Shown: positions 1 to 5,215 of the stretch, piece by piece
How the letters are laid out: every line of letters begins with the position of its first letter
How positions within the stretch are numbered: the first letter of the stretch is position 1
Source of the DNA: an uncultured Gammaproteobacteria bacterium
GTDB taxonomy: Bacteria; Pseudomonadota; Gammaproteobacteria; Ga0077536
Reading direction: 5' to 3'
Length of the DNA stretch: 5,215 nucleotides
Assembly (NCBI GenBank): GCA_903866355.1
Contig: CAIPNE010000004.1
Location: 1-5,215, forward strand
Position numbers and translations under genes: made by a program
Notes under the pieces: generated by a model
What the model saw: the letters and a program-made list of their open reading frames with translations, nothing else
The model's database searches: none
What the model was told of the DNA's origin: nothing

Positions 1-1
1 C

Positions 2-238
2 ACGCCGCTGACCTTTCTGGGCGGCAGTTTCTATTCGATCAATATGCTGCCGCCGGCCTGGCAGACGGTGGCGCTGTTCAACCCGGTGGTTTATCTGATC
101 AGCGGCTTTCGCTGGAGTTTTTACGGCCTGGCCGATGTCAGCCTGGCCCTGAGTCTGGGCATGACGCTGGGCTTTCTGGCCCTGTCGCTGGGCGTGGTCA
201 GCTGGATGCTGAAAACCGGCTATAGGCTGAAGGCCTGA
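2..238 (+). CDS. ABC-2 type transporter permease, C-terminal fragment (5' end outside window)
   Basis: The reading frame is open from the window edge to a TGA at 236-238 and gives the last 78 residues of a membrane protein. It starts TPLTFLGGSFYSI, followed by MLPPAWQ and LFNPVVYLISGFRW. This pattern (a loop ending in P-P-x-W, then F-N-P-x-x-Y, then a GFRW-like turn) is typical of the C-terminal third of ABC-2 permeases of the YadH/NodJ kind. Two hydrophobic stretches are visible: around VALFNPVVYLISGF and LALSLGMTLGFLALSLGVV, the latter being the expected last transmembrane helix. The protein ends in a short basic tail (KTGYRLKA). The ATP-binding partner would lie upstream, outside the window. 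The ATG at 44 is internal (Met15 of the fragment) and not the true start. The exported substrate cannot be inferred. It is convergent with the Bug genes and probably unrelated to them. Confidence 0.85.
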   Translation, partial: TPLTFLGGSFYSINMLPPAWQTVALFNPVVYLISGFRWSFYGLADVSLALSLGMTLGFLALSLGVVSWMLKTGYRLKA

Positions 239-324
239 GCGACCTGGAAGAATGTCTTGCCGTCGATAGTTCACCCAACACAAGGTAAGTCACCAGGCTG
301 AAGCACATCCCGAATCAGAAAAAG

Positions 325-1308
325 TTATTGGTTTGTGATGTTCGCCGCCTTTACGACTTTGGACCATTTCTCGGTGCTAATTCGGATGAGTTCAGCAAAC
401 TGCGCCGGCGTCGATGCCACTGGCTCTGAACCATCTTGCAAGAACAACTTCTCGATCTCCGGGTTGCGGAGAATCTTGCCAATCTCCAGATTCAAACGGT
501 TGATGATGGCTGGTGGCGTGCCAGCCGGAACTAGAACGCCGCTCCAGGATATGGCCTCGTAGCCAGGAACGCCGGACTCTTCGACAGTTAGCACAGCTGG
601 CAACAGGAGCAGTCGTTTGGATGTGCTCACCGCGAGTGCCCGCAGTTTGCCAGAGTTGATGTGAGGCAGCGTTGGCGACACGGTGCCGAACATAAAGGTG
701 ATCTGGCCACCGAGTAGGTCGGTAAGGGCCGGGCCATCACCCTTGTATGGGACATGGATCATGTCCACGCCCGCCAACATTTTCAGCAGTTCTGTCGCAA
801 GATGTCCACCGCTGCCCGTACCCGGCGTGGCAAAACTGACCTTTCCAGGGTTTGCCTTCGCATGGGCCAGCAGTTCAGTCAGATTTTTGAATGGCGATTT
901 TGCATTGACAACCACCAAGTAAGGCTGGAATGCAGTCTGGGTCACTGGCGCCAAGTCAACAAGCGGCGCATATTTAAGCGGGGCATGTGTGCTCGGCGTG
1001 ATGGCGAGGCTCGAAGAGCCGTGAAGCATGGTGTAGCCATCGGGCTGGGATCGCACGACAAACTCGGTTCCTATCGTCGTCGCGGCCCCCGGTTTGTTGT
1101 CGACGATCACCTGCTGGCCGAGTGCTTCGGAGAGCTTGAGTGCAATGCGCCGCGCCACGATGTCACTACCACCACCCGGCGCGAACGGAACGACGTAGCG
1201 GATCGACTTGTTTGGGTAGTTGGATTGTGCGCTGGCTGGGGTTACGGCCGTCACCAGTGCCGCCAGCGTCACTGCAATACTACGAAGCGCGGATAAAATT
1301 TTCTTCAT
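325..1308 (-). CDS. Bug/TctC-family periplasmic solute-binding protein (Sec-type signal), second gene of the minus-strand unit
   Basis: The product is a 327-residue tripartite tricarboxylate transporter (TTT) substrate-binding protein, usual for this family. A signal peptide spans residues 1-27: a KK n-region, the hydrophobic core IAVTLAALVTAV, and a PASA|Q cleavage site. The mature part starts YPNKSIRYVVPFAPGGGSD (31-49), the Bug ligand-loop motif between the first strand and helix. Further family landmarks are QQVIVDNKPGA (65-75), HVPYKG (185-190), SGKLRALAV (219-227) and LVPAGTP (259-265). Family members bind small carboxylates or related polar ligands in the periplasm and deliver them to TctAB-type carriers or act in sensing. 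The ligand here cannot be read from sequence. The start at 1308 is chosen because an AGGAG lies 6 bases upstream and the signal peptide begins there. The frame stays open upstream to 1569, but that part lies inside the preceding gene. It follows its paralogue by 43 bases, so co-transcription is likely. Confidence 0.93.
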   Translation of the reverse strand: MKKILSALRSIAVTLAALVTAVTPASAQSNYPNKSIRYVVPFAPGGGSDIVARRIALKLSEALGQQVIVDNKPGAATTIGTEFVVRSQPDGYTMLHGSSSLAITPSTHAPLKYAPLVDLAPVTQTAFQPYLVVVNAKSPFKNLTELLAHAKANPGKVSFATPGTGSGGHLATELLKMLAGVDMIHVPYKGDGPALTDLLGGQITFMFGTVSPTLPHINSGKLRALAVSTSKRLLLLPAVLTVEESGVPGYEAISWSGVLVPAGTPPAIINRLNLEIGKILRNPEIEKLFLQDGSEPVASTPAQFAELIRISTEKWSKVVKAANITNQ

Positions 1309-1314
1309 GCTTGT

Positions 1315-1319
1315 CTCCT
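1315..1319 (-). promoter_or_regulatory. Ribosome binding site fixing the start of the downstream Bug gene
   Basis: AGGAG on the minus strand sits 6 bases before the ATG at 1308. This selects the 327-residue start over the open frame that continues 87 codons further upstream. The RBS-to-codon-4 stretch is almost identical to that of the neighbouring Bug gene. Confidence 0.8.
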
Positions 1320-1351
1320 GATTTGAAGCGTTTGGATGAGGTAATTTCGGA

Positions 1352-2353
1352 TCACTCGAACTTGATATTGGAAACCTTGATGACATTGGCCCAGGTGTCG
1401 ATTTCGCGCCGGATGAAGGCAGCAAATTCCTCGGGCGTGCCCGCCATTGGCTCAGCGCCAAGCTTGGCCATATCGCGGGTGAACTCTGCAGACTCGACGA
1501 CGCGCACCACAGCCTGGTTGAGCCGAACGACGATGTTCTTCGGCGTCCCGGCTGGGACCAAAAGCCCATTCCAGGACATGGCGGAAACGCTTGGCAGGCC
1601 CACTTCAGTCATCGTCGGCACTTCCGGCAGTACAGCCAAGCGTCGCGGACTGGTTACAGCCAGGGCGCGCACCTGCCCCGACTTGATAAACGGCATCAAG
1701 GCTATGGACGTACCAAAAGATAGCTGTACCTGACCCGACGCTAGATCGGCCAGCGCCTGCCCGGTCCCGCGGTAGGGTACGTGAAGCAGGTCCACGCCAG
1801 CCTCCAGCTTAAAGAGCTCGGCGGCCAGATGAGGCGCACCGCCGTGGCCTGATGACGCATAAGCCAGCTTGCCTGGATTGGCCTTCGCAAAGGCTACGAG
1901 TTGGCTTACGGTCTTTGCCGCGACCGACGGGTGGGCGACCAGCACGTTCGGCGCATAAGAAACCATCGAGACTGGCTGGAAATCCTTGATCGCGTCGTAC
2001 TTCAGGTTCGGGTAGATGGAAGGGTTGACGCCGAAGGTGCTGGAGCTTCCCATAACAAGCGTCAACCCATCCGGCGCGGCCCGTGCCGCAGTTTCTTTGC
2101 CAATGTTGCCGGCGTTGCCCGACTTGTTGTCCACGATAACTGTCTGCCCCAGGTGCTTGCTCAACCCCAGGGCCACGAATCGTGATGCGACGTCAACACT
2201 ACCGCCTGCCGCGAACGGGCAGATTAAGCGGACCGGATGCTTGGGTGTCCATATATTGGCCTCCTGTGCCGAGACACCGCCAGCAGCCAGTACTCCCCAT
2301 GCAACAAAGGATCGTCGTGTCACCAGATCGAACTCAGGCCGACTTTTCTTCAT
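1352..2353 (-). CDS. Bug/TctC-family periplasmic solute-binding protein with Tat-like signal, first gene of the minus-strand unit
   Basis: The product is a 333-residue Bug protein, paralogous to the next gene. In an ungapped comparison by eye, its residues 176-279 match residues 170-273 of the other at about half of positions. The N-terminus carries T12-R13-R14-S15-F16-V17, which fits the twin-arginine consensus (S/T-R-R-x-F-hydrophobic). It is followed by a short hydrophobic core and a VSA|QEA cleavage site after residue 29. The family loop appears as VRLICPFAAGGSVD (41-54), then TVIVDNKSG (71-79), HVPYRG (191-196), SGQVRALAV (225-233) and LVPAGTP (265-271). The expected role is periplasmic binding of a small carboxylate or similar ligand, which is not identifiable from sequence. 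No TctA/TctB genes are in the window, so this may be an orphan receptor relying on a distant carrier. The start is supported by AGGAG 6 bases upstream. It lies divergent from the CoA-transferase operon across a 192-base control region. Confidence 0.93.
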   Translation of the reverse strand: MKKSRPEFDLVTRRSFVAWGVLAAGGVSAQEANIWTPKHPVRLICPFAAGGSVDVASRFVALGLSKHLGQTVIVDNKSGNAGNIGKETAARAAPDGLTLVMGSSSTFGVNPSIYPNLKYDAIKDFQPVSMVSYAPNVLVAHPSVAAKTVSQLVAFAKANPGKLAYASSGHGGAPHLAAELFKLEAGVDLLHVPYRGTGQALADLASGQVQLSFGTSIALMPFIKSGQVRALAVTSPRRLAVLPEVPTMTEVGLPSVSAMSWNGLLVPAGTPKNIVVRLNQAVVRVVESAEFTRDMAKLGAEPMAGTPEEFAAFIRREIDTWANVIKVSNIKFE

Positions 2354-2359
2354 GCATGT

Positions 2360-2364
2360 CTCCT
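2360..2364 (-). promoter_or_regulatory. Ribosome binding site deciding between two overlapping ATGs
   Basis: AGGAG on the minus strand lies 6 bases before the ATG at 2353. A second ATG at 2357 is only 2 bases from the motif, in another frame, and runs into a stop after seven codons. Spacing therefore favours the ATG at 2353, which opens the Bug protein. Confidence 0.75.
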
Positions 2365-2394
2365 ATTCGGAATTTTGAAGTGAGGCTATCGAGT

Positions 2395-2412
2395 GGGCGT
2401 CTTGTGACGCTT
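2395..2412. repeat. Short perfect hairpin or operator-like palindrome in the Bug leader
   Basis: GCGTC at 2397-2401 and GACGC at 2406-2410 form a perfect 5-base inverted repeat around a TTGT loop. Two G-T pairs could extend the stem to 2395-2412. It lies about 43 bases upstream of the first Bug start codon, so it could be a regulator binding site or a hairpin in the 5' leader. There is no U-run, so it is not a terminator. Confidence 0.35.
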
Positions 2413-2435
2413 CTACTACCTCGAGAATTTTTAGG

Positions 2436-2465
2436 TTAACAAAAGCAAATCAATCCGTCTCTAAA
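2436..2465 (+). promoter_or_regulatory. Possible sigma70 promoter for the CoA-transferase operon
   Basis: TTAACA at 2436-2441 matches five of six bases of the -35 consensus. TCTAAA at 2460-2465 matches four of six of the -10 consensus, with an 18-base spacer. This would place transcription start near 2472 and leave a leader of about 74 bases before the GTG. It is the best pair I found on this strand but remains weak. TATAGT at 2509-2514 is a better -10 hexamer but lacks a recognisable -35. I found no convincing promoter on the minus strand. Confidence 0.3.
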
Positions 2466-2488
2466 GTTCATATATCGGACAATTAGAA

Positions 2489-2520
2489 GTATTCGTAAGG
2501 CGCATCGTTATAGTGAATAC
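2489..2520. repeat. Inverted repeat GTATTC-N20-GAATAC upstream of the CoA-transferase genes
   Basis: GTATTC at 2489-2494 and GAATAC at 2515-2520 are exact reverse complements 20 bases apart. The right arm abuts the arm at 2521-2530 of the longer inverted repeat, and TATAGT lies between the arms. It may be an operator, but a six-base pair at this spacing is expected about once by chance in a region this size. Confidence 0.22.
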
Positions 2521-2528
2521 GTTGACCT

Positions 2529-2537
2529 AAGGAAGGA
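2529..2537 (+). promoter_or_regulatory. Strong ribosome binding site supporting a GTG start
   Basis: AAGGAAGGA ends 8 bases before the GTG at 2546. An in-frame TAA at 2528-2530 rules out any earlier start, and the conserved N-terminal motif of the product follows closely, so GTG is the supported initiation codon. Confidence 0.8.
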
Positions 2538-2545
2538 TATTCTGC

Positions 2546-3793
2546 GTGTCGAATCAAGCCCCCTCCCAAACCGAAAGGCCAGGCGCGCTGACTGGTTTGC
2601 GCGTCCTCGACCTGTCCGGCGATCTCGGCAATTACTGTGGCAAACTGTTTGCGGACATGGGCGCTGATGTCATTCTCATCGAGCCCCCAAGCGGCTCGGA
2701 ACTGCGCTTCGAACCCCCGTTCATCGGCAACATGCCGGCGCTCGAGAACAGCCTGTCCTTTGCGTATCACAACACCAGCAAGCGTGGTGTAACGCTGGAC
2801 TTGGACACAGCCACCGGCCAGGCCATGTTCAAGGAACTGGCGGCACGCGCAGAAGTAATCATTGAAACCAGCAAGCCAGGGACCATGGCCCGCCGCGGCT
2901 TGTGTGCCGAATCAATTCATCGCCTATACCCGCAAATCGTCTACACCAGCATCACCCCGTTCGGATCAACGGGTCCGTACGCCCACTACGAAGCCGACGA
3001 CATCACTGCTCTCGCGATGGGCGGCCTGCTGTATCTGGGCGGCTATGCAGATACAGCCCCAATCCGTGTCTACGGCAAGCAGGCAATCCTGTGTGCCAAT
3101 ATGTTCGCCTCGGTCGCCACAATGCTGGCCGTGCTCGAGGCCGAGGCCGGTGGGCTTGGCCAACACGTCGATGTGTCGATGCAGGAGGCCGTCTCGATGG
3201 CGCTGGAGACCTCGGTGCAATACCTTGACCTGGAGGGTTTGGTAAGAAAGCGCCACGCCGGTGAGCAGCGCTTCGCAGGCACTGGGGTGTATCCGTGCCT
3301 CGACGGCCAGATTTACCTGATGGCCGGCGGCGTCGGTGCGAACAAATTCTGGGAACGCACGGTGCAGTGGTTCAACGACGAGCAAATGCCGGGCACCGAG
3401 GCCTTTCAGGGCGACTCGTGGAAGCACATCGAGTACCTGCGATCCGACGAAGCGAAGGCCATCTTTGAGAAGGTTTTCGTGCCCTGGTCGCGCACCAAGA
3501 CCAAGGGGTATCTCTACCACGAGGGGCAGCGCCGCAAGATCCCGATAGCCCCGATCTCTGAAACCTCGGACCTGCTGAGCAGTCGGCAACTCGCATTCCG
3601 CCGCTATTTTGTCGAAGTACTTCGAAATGGCCACAGCCTGTTGATGCCCGGTGCGCCCTACAAGCTCGACCGCACACCCTGGCGCATCCAACGACCTGCT
3701 CCGCTTCTGGGTCAGCACAACACTGAGGTCTACGGCGAGATCGGAATTTCTCTGGACGAACTCACCAGACTCTTTTCGCGGAGGATCATCTGA
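2546..3793 (+). CDS. Family III (CaiB/BaiF) CoA-transferase, subunit lacking the expected catalytic Asp
   Basis: The product is 415 residues, normal for family III CoA-transferases (about 400-430), which move CoA between carboxylic acids in the cytoplasm. Landmarks: GLRVLDLSGDLG (17-28), LFADMGADVILIE (34-46), the NTSKRGVTLDL strand (76-86), PGTMARRGL (111-119), ITPFGSTGPY (136-145), GLGQHVDVSMQEA (203-215), and the C-terminal APLLGQHNTEV (385-395). The nucleophilic Asp normally lies about 25-30 residues before the GQ-x-VD motif. Here no Asp occurs between 170 and 208, and the expected region reads VYGKQAILCA, with Lys178 where many relatives, as I recall them, have Asp. Asp169 belongs to an earlier loop and is probably not equivalent. 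The protein is therefore likely a non-catalytic or altered partner of the next gene product, with which it shares a TGATG overlap. The substrate is unknown. The start is GTG; see the ribosome binding site entry. Confidence 0.92.
   Translation: MSNQAPSQTERPGALTGLRVLDLSGDLGNYCGKLFADMGADVILIEPPSGSELRFEPPFIGNMPALENSLSFAYHNTSKRGVTLDLDTATGQAMFKELAARAEVIIETSKPGTMARRGLCAESIHRLYPQIVYTSITPFGSTGPYAHYEADDITALAMGGLLYLGGYADTAPIRVYGKQAILCANMFASVATMLAVLEAEAGGLGQHVDVSMQEAVSMALETSVQYLDLEGLVRKRHAGEQRFAGTGVYPCLDGQIYLMAGGVGANKFWERTVQWFNDEQMPGTEAFQGDSWKHIEYLRSDEAKAIFEKVFVPWSRTKTKGYLYHEGQRRKIPIAPISETSDLLSSRQLAFRRYFVEVLRNGHSLLMPGAPYKLDRTPWRIQRPAPLLGQHNTEVYGEIGISLDELTRLFSRRII
3780..3784 (+). promoter_or_regulatory. 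Ribosome binding site inside the preceding gene, at a TGATG junction
   Basis: GGAGG lies 8 bases before the ATG at 3793, within the last codons of the upstream CoA-transferase gene. The stop TGA (3791-3793) and start ATG share one base, so translational coupling and matched production of the two subunits are likely. Confidence 0.75.
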
Positions 3794-5007
3794 TGGCAAT
3801 CCTGAACGGCCTGCGTATTACCGATTTTTGTTGGATCGGTGCTGGTGCCTACGCTACAAAAATACTGGCAGATTTCGGCGCTGACGTCATCAAGATCGAG
3901 AACACCGAACGCATCGACTCGCTGCGGATGGCCGCCCCCTACAAGGACGGCAAGCCGGGTATCAATCGAAGTGGCTACTTCGCCGACCGAAATAGCAGCA
4001 AGCGGAGCCTGACATTGGACATGAAGCATCCGCGTTCACGCGAACTGGTGCTCGACTTGATCCGCCAGAGCGATATCGTGGCCAACAATTTTACACCCGG
4101 CGTGATGGAGCGTTTCGGCCTGAGCTACAGCGAAGTACGGGCGGTCAAGCCCGACATCATCTATCTGTCAATGTCAATGCAGGGCGCGCAGGGACCGGAG
4201 CGCGACTACTCGGGCTATGGCGCAAGCATGGTGGCACTCACCGGTTTGCAGCATTTGTCGGGCCTGCCCGAGCGTGATGGTGCAGGTCCAGGCACCAACT
4301 ATCCAGACCATGTCCCCAACCCTTGTCATGCCACATTCGCGATCCTCGCGGCGATCCGGCACCGTCGGCGCACGGGCGAAGGGCAGTGGATCGACCTTGC
4401 CCAGATCGAACCGACAATTGCCCTGCTCGGTCCGACCGTGCTCGACCTGACTGTCAACGACCGACGCCACGAGCGTCAAGGCAACGCCCATGGCTACGCT
4501 GCCCCACACGGCGTTTACCGCTGCGAGGGCGATGACCGCTGGATCGCGATTTCGGTGAAGACCGATGAACAGTGGCGTGGCTTGCAGTGCGCGCTGGGTT
4601 CGCCGACTTGGGCCGCGGATCAGCAATGGGCGGACGCGCGCACGCGCGGTGAACACGCCAGTGAACTCAACCGTCTCATCGAAGGCGAGACGACTCGCTG
4701 GAAGGCCGAGACGCTGATGGAGGCCTGCCAGACCGAGTCCGTTCCAGCCGGCGTTGTGCAGACCAGTGCCGATGTGGTCAACACCGATCCGCAACTCGCG
4801 TGGCGCAAGCACTGGATCCGCCTGGACCACCCCGAGATGGGTGATTCGCTCTACAGCGCACCACCCTTTCGTTACTCGCGCACACCAGTCGAGTTACGTG
4901 CCCCGGCGCCGCTACTGGGCCAGCACACACGCGAGATTTGCCAAACGCTACTCGGCTTGAGCGATTCCGAGATTGACGCGCTGGTGGCCGACAAGGTCCT
5001 GTGTTGA
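3793..5007 (+). CDS. Family III (CaiB/BaiF) CoA-transferase, subunit with likely catalytic Asp172
   Basis: The product is 404 residues, close to the length of CaiB. Landmarks: NGLRITDFCWIGAGAY (5-20), ILADFGADVIKIE (24-36), NSSKRSLTLDM (67-77), NNFTPGVMERFGL (98-110), the segment TNYPDHVPNPCHA (168-180), RRRTGEGQWIDLAQ (191-204), and the C-terminal APAPLLGQHTREI (370-382). Asp172 in the YPD segment sits about 26 residues before GQWID, where the family's nucleophile (Asp169 in CaiB and formyl-CoA transferase) is expected. It would form the acyl-aspartate/glutamyl-CoA type intermediates known for family III. The enzyme would transfer CoA from a donor thioester to an organic acid; donor and acceptor cannot be read from sequence. 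It overlaps the upstream subunit gene by one base and is followed after 16 bases by an alpha/beta hydrolase. Together with the Asp-less partner it is best read as a heteromeric transferase, though two separate homodimers remain possible. Confidence 0.93.
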   Translation: MAILNGLRITDFCWIGAGAYATKILADFGADVIKIENTERIDSLRMAAPYKDGKPGINRSGYFADRNSSKRSLTLDMKHPRSRELVLDLIRQSDIVANNFTPGVMERFGLSYSEVRAVKPDIIYLSMSMQGAQGPERDYSGYGASMVALTGLQHLSGLPERDGAGPGTNYPDHVPNPCHATFAILAAIRHRRRTGEGQWIDLAQIEPTIALLGPTVLDLTVNDRRHERQGNAHGYAAPHGVYRCEGDDRWIAISVKTDEQWRGLQCALGSPTWAADQQWADARTRGEHASELNRLIEGETTRWKAETLMEACQTESVPAGVVQTSADVVNTDPQLAWRKHWIRLDHPEMGDSLYSAPPFRYSRTPVELRAPAPLLGQHTREICQTLLGLSDSEIDALVADKVLC

Positions 5008-5023
5008 ATTCGCAACGACCGCG

Positions 5024-5215
5024 ATGACACGCGACGAAGCAGTTGCCTATATCGAGCGGGTGGATGCTGCAGCTCGCCGTGAGTTTGTAGTTCATAGCGG
5101 AACGCGCGTCATGTGGCGTCGCTTCGGCAGCGGCTCACCGCTCTTGCTGCTGCATGGTGGCCATGGCAGTTGGCTCCATTGGGTGCGCAATATCTGCACC
5201 CTGTCGGCTTCCCAC
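5024..5215 (+). CDS. Alpha/beta hydrolase, N-terminal fragment (3' end outside window)
   Basis: The frame from ATG 5024 stays open to the window edge, giving 64 residues. RVMWRRFGSGSPLLLLHGGH (28-47) fits the start of an alpha/beta hydrolase: a strand, a G-x-G turn, then the LLLLHGG strand and oxyanion-hole motif (His44-Gly45-Gly46), followed by GSWLHWVRNI. The nucleophile elbow (G-x-S-x-G) and the catalytic Asp/His would lie beyond the window. It begins 16 bases after the CoA-transferase stop on the same strand, so it probably belongs to the operon. It might cleave a CoA thioester, ester or C-C bond in the same pathway, but the fragment cannot tell these apart. No clear Shine-Dalgarno motif precedes the ATG, which suggests coupled re-initiation. 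A GTG at 5001 opens another frame that stops at 5025-5027. Confidence 0.8.
   Translation, partial: MTRDEAVAYIERVDAAARREFVVHSGTRVMWRRFGSGSPLLLLHGGHGSWLHWVRNICTLSASH

Larger units (their letters stand above)
2431..2530. repeat. Spaced inverted repeat bracketing the CoA-transferase promoter region
   Basis: TTAGGTTAAC at 2431-2440 and GTTGACCTAA at 2521-2530 are reverse complements at 9 of 10 positions, separated by 80 bases. The right arm overlaps the ribosome binding site of the first CoA-transferase gene and the left arm overlaps a possible -35 box. Such placement would suit a pair of operator half-sites or a looping regulator. A single pair of this quality can also arise by chance in about 200 bases. 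Confidence 0.3.
2354..2545. promoter_or_regulatory. Divergent intergenic control region between the Bug pair and the CoA-transferase operon
   Basis: These 192 bases separate two outward-facing transcription units and contain no credible gene. The region is about 41% GC by hand count, clearly lower than the coding sequence on both sides, as expected for promoter DNA. It must hold the promoters for both units. It also contains three inverted-repeat elements, listed separately. The arrangement is typical of a catabolic module where one regulator controls both arms, but no regulator gene is in the window, so this is inference. Confidence 0.7.

Noticed and set aside
239..324. Bidirectional terminator between the convergent ABC permease and Bug genes
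   Set aside because: Only CCTGG (244-248) and CCAGG (293-297) with a 44-base gap and other trivial pairs were found; there is no GC-rich stem followed by a T-run on either strand.
754..1296. 180-residue plus-strand frame opposite the downstream Bug gene
   Set aside because: Its composition is rich in Arg, Cys and His, with no motif and no supporting context; it is an antisense shadow.
1309..1569. N-terminal extension of the downstream Bug frame, giving 414 instead of 327 residues
   Set aside because: The added 87 residues are low-complexity Ser/Pro/Arg text lying antiphase within the other Bug gene. The signal peptide and AGGAG place the start at 1308.
2336..2357. Seven-codon minus-strand frame from the ATG at 2357 as a leader peptide
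   Set aside because: It is only 2 bases from the AGGAG and overlaps the true start out of frame; it most likely arises from the ATGCATG sequence alone.
2522..2527. TTGACC as a -35 box
   Set aside because: It lies 18 bases before the GTG, so any matching -10 would fall at or inside the start of the coding sequence.
3050..3052. Asp169 of the first CoA-transferase as the canonical catalytic Asp169
   Set aside because: The number match is coincidental. This protein has about 11 extra N-terminal residues, and Asp169 lies in the GGYADTAP loop, 40 residues before the VD of its GQHVD motif, whereas the nucleophile is expected about 25-30 before it.
2966..3799. 277-residue open frame on the minus strand opposite the first CoA-transferase
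   Set aside because: It has no recognisable motif and lies wholly opposite a well-supported family protein; long antisense frames are common in GC-rich genes.
4174..4830. 218-residue open frame on the minus strand opposite the second CoA-transferase
   Set aside because: It is a shadow of the real gene with no family features.
1..5215. CRISPR arrays, insertion sequences, tRNA or rRNA genes
   Set aside because: No regularly spaced repeats, transposase-like frames, terminal repeats or RNA-gene signatures were seen; almost all of the window is accounted for by the six protein-coding genes.

Overview
The window looks like chromosomal DNA from a betaproteobacterium, most likely Burkholderiales (Bordetella/Achromobacter/Comamonadaceae-like). 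Two facts support this. There are two tandem Bug-type (TctC/TTT family) periplasmic binding proteins, a family strongly expanded in that order. The genes are also moderately GC-rich and densely packed, while the one sizeable intergenic region is only about 41% GC (78 of 192 bases counted by hand). Genus-level placement is inference.

Layout: (1) 2-238 (+) is the C-terminal end of an ABC-2 type transporter permease, unrelated to the rest. (2) 239-324 is a short tail-to-tail gap with no clear terminator. (3) 325-2353 (-) is a two-gene unit: a Bug protein with a Tat-like signal peptide (1352-2353) is read first, then a second Bug protein with a Sec-type signal peptide (325-1308), 43 bases apart. 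(4) 2354-2545 is an AT-rich divergent control region with several inverted repeats and one possible sigma70 promoter. (5) 2546-5215 (+) is a tight operon: two family III (CaiB/BaiF) CoA-transferase genes whose stop and start codons overlap (TGATG), then, 16 bases on, the beginning of an alpha/beta hydrolase cut off by the window end.

How the genes may work together: the Bug proteins would bind an extracytoplasmic carboxylate, the two CoA-transferase subunits would put CoA on it (or on a derivative) in the cytoplasm, and the hydrolase would act on the same route. No regulator gene and no TctA/TctB membrane component lies in the window, so uptake partner, regulator and substrate remain unknown.

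The most interesting point is the CoA-transferase pair. The second protein carries a credible catalytic Asp (Asp172, close to the canonical Asp169 of CaiB/Frc). The first has no Asp anywhere in the corresponding segment and has Lys178 where many relatives have the Asp. This suggests a heteromeric enzyme with one active and one non-catalytic subunit, in the manner of known two-gene family III enzymes. Nothing here proves a wholly new system; it is best described as an uncharacterised carboxylate uptake/activation module.
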